Positions 60,456 to 64,000 of a DNA stretch of 64,000 bases are shown here, piece after piece; position 1 is the stretch's first letter, and the number at the start of each line of letters is the position of its first letter. The stretch lies in assembly GCA_016200085.1 (NCBI GenBank), contig JACQFL010000008.1, positions 1 through 64,000 on the forward strand, read 5' to 3'. Origin of the DNA: Candidatus Rokuibacteriota bacterium. Lineage in GTDB: Bacteria > Methylomirabilota > Methylomirabilia > Rokubacteriales > CSP1-6. Under the pieces are notes generated by a model, which was given only the letters and a program-made list of their open reading frames with translations, did not search any database and was not told the origin of the DNA. The position numbers and the translations under genes are program-made.

Positions 60456-61142
60456 GTGGCGGATCTTCGCAGGGCCGTTCTCTGGTGGGGCTTCCGTGCG
60501 CTCTGTCGCACCGTGGCCGGCCTCGGGCGCGCGCTCTACGGCCTCGAGGCCGAGGGGCTCGAGCATCTTCCCCGCACGGGCCCGCTCGTCGTCGTGTGCC
60601 GGCGGATCTCGCGGGTCGACTTCTTCGCTCCCGCGCTGTTCTGCACGCTGGTCCGGGGGGAGTTCTCCGGGATCACGAGCGCCATGGCCGTCTCCAACAG
60701 CCGCCTCCTGGCCTCCGCCGCCGAGAGCATGGGGATCCTGGCGAACCTCAAGGGCGCCGGGCTGTCGGCCATGCCGCTGCTGACCGCCTACAAGATGCTC
60801 AAGCAGGGGAAGATCCTGCTGCTCGCCGACGAGGGCGAGGTCCCGTGGGACGGCCGCCTGCAACCGCTGCGGGCGGGCGCGGCGTGGCTGGCGCTGCGCA
60901 CCCACGCCCCGGTCGTGGCGGGCATGGTGCACGGCGGCTACGACGCGTGGCCGCGGTGGGCGCGCGGGCCGCGACGCGGGGCAAAGCTCACCATGCGCTT
61001 CAGCGAGCCGTTCCACCTCGCCGACCGGGCCTGGGACCGGGTCACGCCCGCGATGATCGAGGCCGGCAACCGGCGGCTCGTGGAGGAGCTCGCGACCCTG
61101 TCCAGGGGCTACATGCTGCGGCGACAACGGGTCAGCGCGTGA
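60456..61142 (+). CDS. PlsC-fold acyltransferase, His of HX4D lost
   Basis: 228 residues, paralogue of the protein at 47008 (GLGRALYGLEAEGLEHLPRTG, KGAGLSAMPLLTAYKMLKQG, EVPWDGRLQPLRAGAAWLAL). The motif NHxSxxD reads RRISRVD (residues 49-55): Asp55 and Ser52 are kept but the catalytic His is Arg50. EVPWDGRL is retained. It may bind acyl-ACP without standard transfer chemistry, or use another base. GTG start 4 nt after the AMP-ligase stop; its TGA overlaps the following ATG. Confidence 0.75.
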   Translation: MADLRRAVLWWGFRALCRTVAGLGRALYGLEAEGLEHLPRTGPLVVVCRRISRVDFFAPALFCTLVRGEFSGITSAMAVSNSRLLASAAESMGILANLKGAGLSAMPLLTAYKMLKQGKILLLADEGEVPWDGRLQPLRAGAAWLALRTHAPVVAGMVHGGYDAWPRWARGPRRGAKLTMRFSEPFHLADRAWDRVTPAMIEAGNRRLVEELATLSRGYMLRRQRVSA

Positions 61143-62872
61143 TGGCGCCCAAGGTCATCGTGATCGGGCTGGACGGGGCGACGTTCACCCTGCTCAAGCC
61201 ATGGATGGACGCCGGACACCTGCCGAGCCTCAAGGCGCTGATGGAGCAGGGGGCGAGCGGCCCGCTCCGCTCCTCGATCCCGCCGGTGACGGTGCCCGCG
61301 TGGCAGTGCTTCATGACCGGGAAGAACCCCGCCAAGATCGGCGTCGCCGGGTTCTTCGTGCAGAAGCCGGGCACCTACGACGAGGTCCCCGTGAGCGCGG
61401 CGCACTGCAAGGGCCGCTCGCTCTGGGAGCTCCTGAACGAGGGCGGCCAGCGGGTGGCCGTGCTGAACGTGCCGTACACCGTGGCGCCGAAGGACTGCGA
61501 CGGGGTCTTCATCGGGGGCTTCGACACGCCGCCCGCCAGGATCGCCGAGGCGGTCCACCCGCCGGGCCTTCTCGCGGAGATCGAGCGCGAGTTCGGGCCG
61601 TACCGCGTGTACCTCACGAGCCCGCAGTGGCTCGCCCCGCTGCTGACCATCAACCGCTTCGAGTTCGCGATCGAGACCTTCATCGCGGATTGCCAGGGGC
61701 TCACCGATTACCAGTTCCGCGTCGCCAACTGGCTCCTCGGGCGCGACGACTTCGACTTCGTCATGCTCTACCAGCTGGCGCCCGACCGGATCCAGCACTG
61801 GCTCTGGTACATCCTGGACGACACCCACCCGTGGCACGACCCGGCCGTGGCCGCCAGGTACCGCGACCGCATCATCGCCTACTACGACCGCCTCGACGCG
61901 GAGATCGGCCGCCTGATCCGGAACGCCGGCGGTGACCCCGTGGTCATGATCGTCTCCGACCACGGGTTCGGCTCCGTCGCCAAGGGCATCGACCTCAACA
62001 GCTTCCTGCTCCGGGAGGGCTATCTCGCGATCCGTGACCGGCCGAGCGCCCGCTTCAAGCACCTGCTGTGGCGGCTGGGCTGGGGTCCGCAGACCCTCAT
62101 CCGCCCGCTCCTGCGCCGGCCGCTCCGGTGGAAGTTCGTGCAGCGGCGCATCCTGAAGGCGTTCACCTCCCAGCAGCGCTTCCACGCCTGGGACGAGATC
62201 ATGCGGATCCTGAACCGCGCCTGCTTCCTGGCCACCAGCGACATCGACTGGACGCGGAGCCGGGCCTACTGCCTCTCCGAGTTCGGCATGATCCGGCTCA
62301 ACGTGCGCGGCCGCGAGCCCCACGGCGTGGTGGACCCGGCGGAATACCCCGCGCTGCGCGACCGGCTGGTCGAGCGGCTGCGCGCGCTGGTCGACCCCGC
62401 GCGCGGGCCCGTGGACGCCGACGTCTTCACCAAGGAGGCCACGTACCACGGCGAGTACCTGGACGCCATGCCCGACATCGCCTTCATCCCGTTCAAGACG
62501 CCGTACCTGGCCGTGAACTCCGTCACCTTCGTCACCCGCGGCGTCTTCATCGACGACATCGGGGTGACGGGCTTCCACCAGATGGACGGCATCCTGATCG
62601 CCAAGGGGCCGTCGATCCGCAAGGGCGCGACCGTCGAGACGGCGACCCTGATGGACATCGCGCCGACCATCCTGCACGTGCTGGGACTGCCGGTGCCCGA
62701 CGACATGGACGGCCGCGTGGTGACGGAGATGCTCGAGGCGCACGCGCTCGACGAGCGTCCCGTGACGTACGCCGCCGCCGCCGCCGGGCCCGTCCGGGAC
62801 GAGCTCGAGCTGTCCGAGGCCGACCAGGCCGCCGTGCTCGAACGGCTCCGGGGCCTGGGCTACATCGACTGA
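61142..62872 (+). CDS. AlkP-superfamily phosphodiesterase/phosphotransferase (A)
   Basis: 576 residues. Type I phosphodiesterase/nucleotide pyrophosphatase fold: KVIVIGLDGATFTLLKPWM (first metal Asp), nucleophile Thr region PPVTVPAWQCFMTGKNP, APDRIQHWLWY (Asp/His), VVMIVSDHGFGSV (DH metal ligands) and GFHQMDGILIAKGPSI with MDIAPTILHVLGLPVPDDMDG at the end. No signal peptide. Hydrolyses or transfers phospho-diester/-alcohol groups, possibly on the cluster's lipid. Tandem with a close paralogue. Confidence 0.88.
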   Translation: MAPKVIVIGLDGATFTLLKPWMDAGHLPSLKALMEQGASGPLRSSIPPVTVPAWQCFMTGKNPAKIGVAGFFVQKPGTYDEVPVSAAHCKGRSLWELLNEGGQRVAVLNVPYTVAPKDCDGVFIGGFDTPPARIAEAVHPPGLLAEIEREFGPYRVYLTSPQWLAPLLTINRFEFAIETFIADCQGLTDYQFRVANWLLGRDDFDFVMLYQLAPDRIQHWLWYILDDTHPWHDPAVAARYRDRIIAYYDRLDAEIGRLIRNAGGDPVVMIVSDHGFGSVAKGIDLNSFLLREGYLAIRDRPSARFKHLLWRLGWGPQTLIRPLLRRPLRWKFVQRRILKAFTSQQRFHAWDEIMRILNRACFLATSDIDWTRSRAYCLSEFGMIRLNVRGREPHGVVDPAEYPALRDRLVERLRALVDPARGPVDADVFTKEATYHGEYLDAMPDIAFIPFKTPYLAVNSVTFVTRGVFIDDIGVTGFHQMDGILIAKGPSIRKGATVETATLMDIAPTILHVLGLPVPDDMDGRVVTEMLEAHALDERPVTYAAAAAGPVRDELELSEADQAAVLERLRGLGYID

Positions 62873-62882
62873 GGCCGGGATC

Positions 62883-64000
62883 GTGCCCACCAAGGTCGTG
62901 ATCATCGGGCTGGACGGCGCGACGTTCGCGCTCCTGCGCCCGTGGATGGACCAGGGGCACCTGCCGTACCTCAAGGCGCTGGTGGACGGGGGCACCAGCG
63001 GCCTGCTGCGCTCCACCATCCCGCCGGCGACGGTGCCGGCGTGGCAGTGCTTCATGACGGGCAAGAACCCGGCGAAGCACGGGGTGGTGTGGTTCCTGCG
63101 GCGGCGGCCGGACAGCTACGACGAGGTGCCGGTGGACGCCGCGTCGTGCGGCGCGCGCTCGCTGTGGGAGATCCTGAGCGAGCGCGGGCACCGCGTGCTG
63201 GTCCTCAACGTCCCCTATGCCACGGCGCCCCCGCGCTTCAACGGCGTGCTCATCGGAGGCTTCGACACGCCGCCCTCGCGCATGGCGGAGGTGGCGTACC
63301 CGCCGGGCATCCTGGGGCAGATCGAGCAGCGGCTCGGCCCCTACAAGGTCCAGGTGCGCACCCCGGGCTTGCTCCTGGCCGAGCGCTTCGAGCCGATCAT
63401 CGAGGCGTTCCTCGAGGACTGCGAGGCGCTCGTCGACTACCAGTTCCGCGCCGCCCACGACCTCCTGGACCGCCAGGCCTTCGACGTGGTGATGTTCTAC
63501 CAGCTGGTCACGGACCGCATCCAGCACTGGCTGTGGTACGTGCTCGACCCGACCCATCCGTGGCATGGTGCGCGCGCCGCCGGCCGGTTCCACGACGCGG
63601 TGGTCGCCTTTTACCGGAGGCTGGACGAGCGGCTCGCCCGCCTCGTCGAGCGCCTGGGGCCGGAGCCGGTGGTGCTGGTGGTGTCCGACCATGGGTTCGG
63701 GCCCGTGTACAAGGCGCTCGACCTCAGCACGTGGCTGCTCAAGGAGGGCTACCTCGAGATCCGGCGACGGCCCGCGTCGCAGCTCAAGCTCCTGCTGTGG
63801 CGGCTCGGCTGGTCGCCGGTGCTGCTCTCGCGCCTGGCGGGGTTCCTGCTGCGGCGGCCCGCCGTGCAGCGGTGGTTCTCGCGCGCGTTCGCGGCCCAGG
63901 GCGAGGTCGGCGCGCGGGATCGCCTGGGCGCGCTGTTCAACCGGCTGTTCCTGCAGCGCAGCGACATCGACTGGGCCCGCACCCGGGCGTACTGCCTGTC
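62883..64000 (+). CDS. AlkP-superfamily phosphodiesterase (B), cut by window end
   Basis: Frame open from GTG at 62883 to the right edge (372 codons seen). It closely follows its neighbour: KVVIIGLDGATFALLRPWM, PPATVPAWQCFMTGKNP, VTDRIQHWLWYVLDPTHPWH, VVLVVSDHGFGPV. The segment after the nucleophile differs (KHGVVWFLRRRPDSYDEV). The tandem copies probably arose by duplication and may act on two related substrates. The C-terminal third lies outside the window. Confidence 0.88.
   Translation, partial: MPTKVVIIGLDGATFALLRPWMDQGHLPYLKALVDGGTSGLLRSTIPPATVPAWQCFMTGKNPAKHGVVWFLRRRPDSYDEVPVDAASCGARSLWEILSERGHRVLVLNVPYATAPPRFNGVLIGGFDTPPSRMAEVAYPPGILGQIEQRLGPYKVQVRTPGLLLAERFEPIIEAFLEDCEALVDYQFRAAHDLLDRQAFDVVMFYQLVTDRIQHWLWYVLDPTHPWHGARAAGRFHDAVVAFYRRLDERLARLVERLGPEPVVLVVSDHGFGPVYKALDLSTWLLKEGYLEIRRRPASQLKLLLWRLGWSPVLLSRLAGFLLRRPAVQRWFSRAFAAQGEVGARDRLGALFNRLFLQRSDIDWARTRAYCL

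Noticed and set aside
1-64000. CRISPR arrays, rRNA genes, riboswitches
   Set aside because: No regularly spaced repeats, no rRNA-like sequence and no recognisable riboswitch core were found on either strand.

Overview
The window is GC-rich (roughly 70 % by eye), densely coded, and full of GTG starts and 4-nt start/stop overlaps. There is no rRNA and no CRISPR array. The hydantoinase/oxoprolinase genes, family-5 and NMT1-type ABC importers, SCO/PCuAC copper proteins, MacAB-TolC efflux, ECF sigma/anti-sigma pairs and two apparent selenoproteins suggest a Gram-negative soil or subsurface bacterium. Candidatus Rokubacteria/Methylomirabilota or a deltaproteobacterium-like lineage fits best. That placement is inference from gene content and codon use only.

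Layout. 1-1255: degenerate mobile DNA (IS1182-like transposase tail, no convincing genes) ending in a 45-nt 3' half of tRNA-Lys, probably an island boundary. 1293-10730: GntR regulator, a hyuA-hyuB-alanine racemase operon, and a divergent family-5 peptide-type ABC importer whose binding protein looks circularly permuted. The intergenic region between the two divergent units has a palindrome over the predicted -10. 10759-15510: PaaA-like di-iron protein, MFS transporter, a frameshifted DUF302 pseudogene, a PrdB/GrdB-like protein read through an in-frame TGA (selenocysteine), and two small proteins. 15566-22623: cell-surface genes (GT-C protein, methyltransferase, polyprenyl glycosyltransferase, asparagine synthetase) and a NarL-type two-component system. 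22632-26218 (minus): ABC importer operon in which a SCO1-PCuAC fusion is embedded and whose binding protein also has an in-frame TGA where, from memory, relatives carry Cys.

26359-31760 is a 5.3-kb island at the 3' end of a tRNA-Glu, flanked by an 18-bp direct repeat. It holds a serine-recombinase remnant, a CopG/PIN toxin-antitoxin pair, an ECF sigma/anti-sigma pair and two exported proteins, one with a CxxCH motif. 31759-39694 (minus) is one long operon: TolC, anti-sigma, a Yip1/signal-peptidase-like fusion without catalytic residues, MacB-type ATPase and permease, MacA-type adaptor, ECF sigma factor, and a UGT-type glycosyltransferase. 39948-43177 holds exported or lipoproteins.

43538-64000 is the most striking part: a largely co-directional gene cluster for a dedicated type II fatty-acid/polyketide pathway. 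It contains a KAS III, a crotonyl-CoA carboxylase/reductase homologue, an MDR enoyl-reductase candidate, a MaoC dehydratase, two SDR ketoreductases (one with its catalytic Lys replaced by Glu), three FabF-type ketosynthases (the third with Cys replaced by Ser, so chain-length-factor-like), two acyl carrier proteins, a transglutaminase-like enzyme, a fatty-acyl-AMP ligase, two PlsC-fold acyltransferases with broken HX4D motifs, a GT2 glycosyltransferase, a VTT membrane protein, a sulfotransferase and two tandem AlkP-superfamily phosphodiesterases. Together these could make, decorate and export an unusual, perhaps sulfated, lipid. The cluster runs off the right edge.
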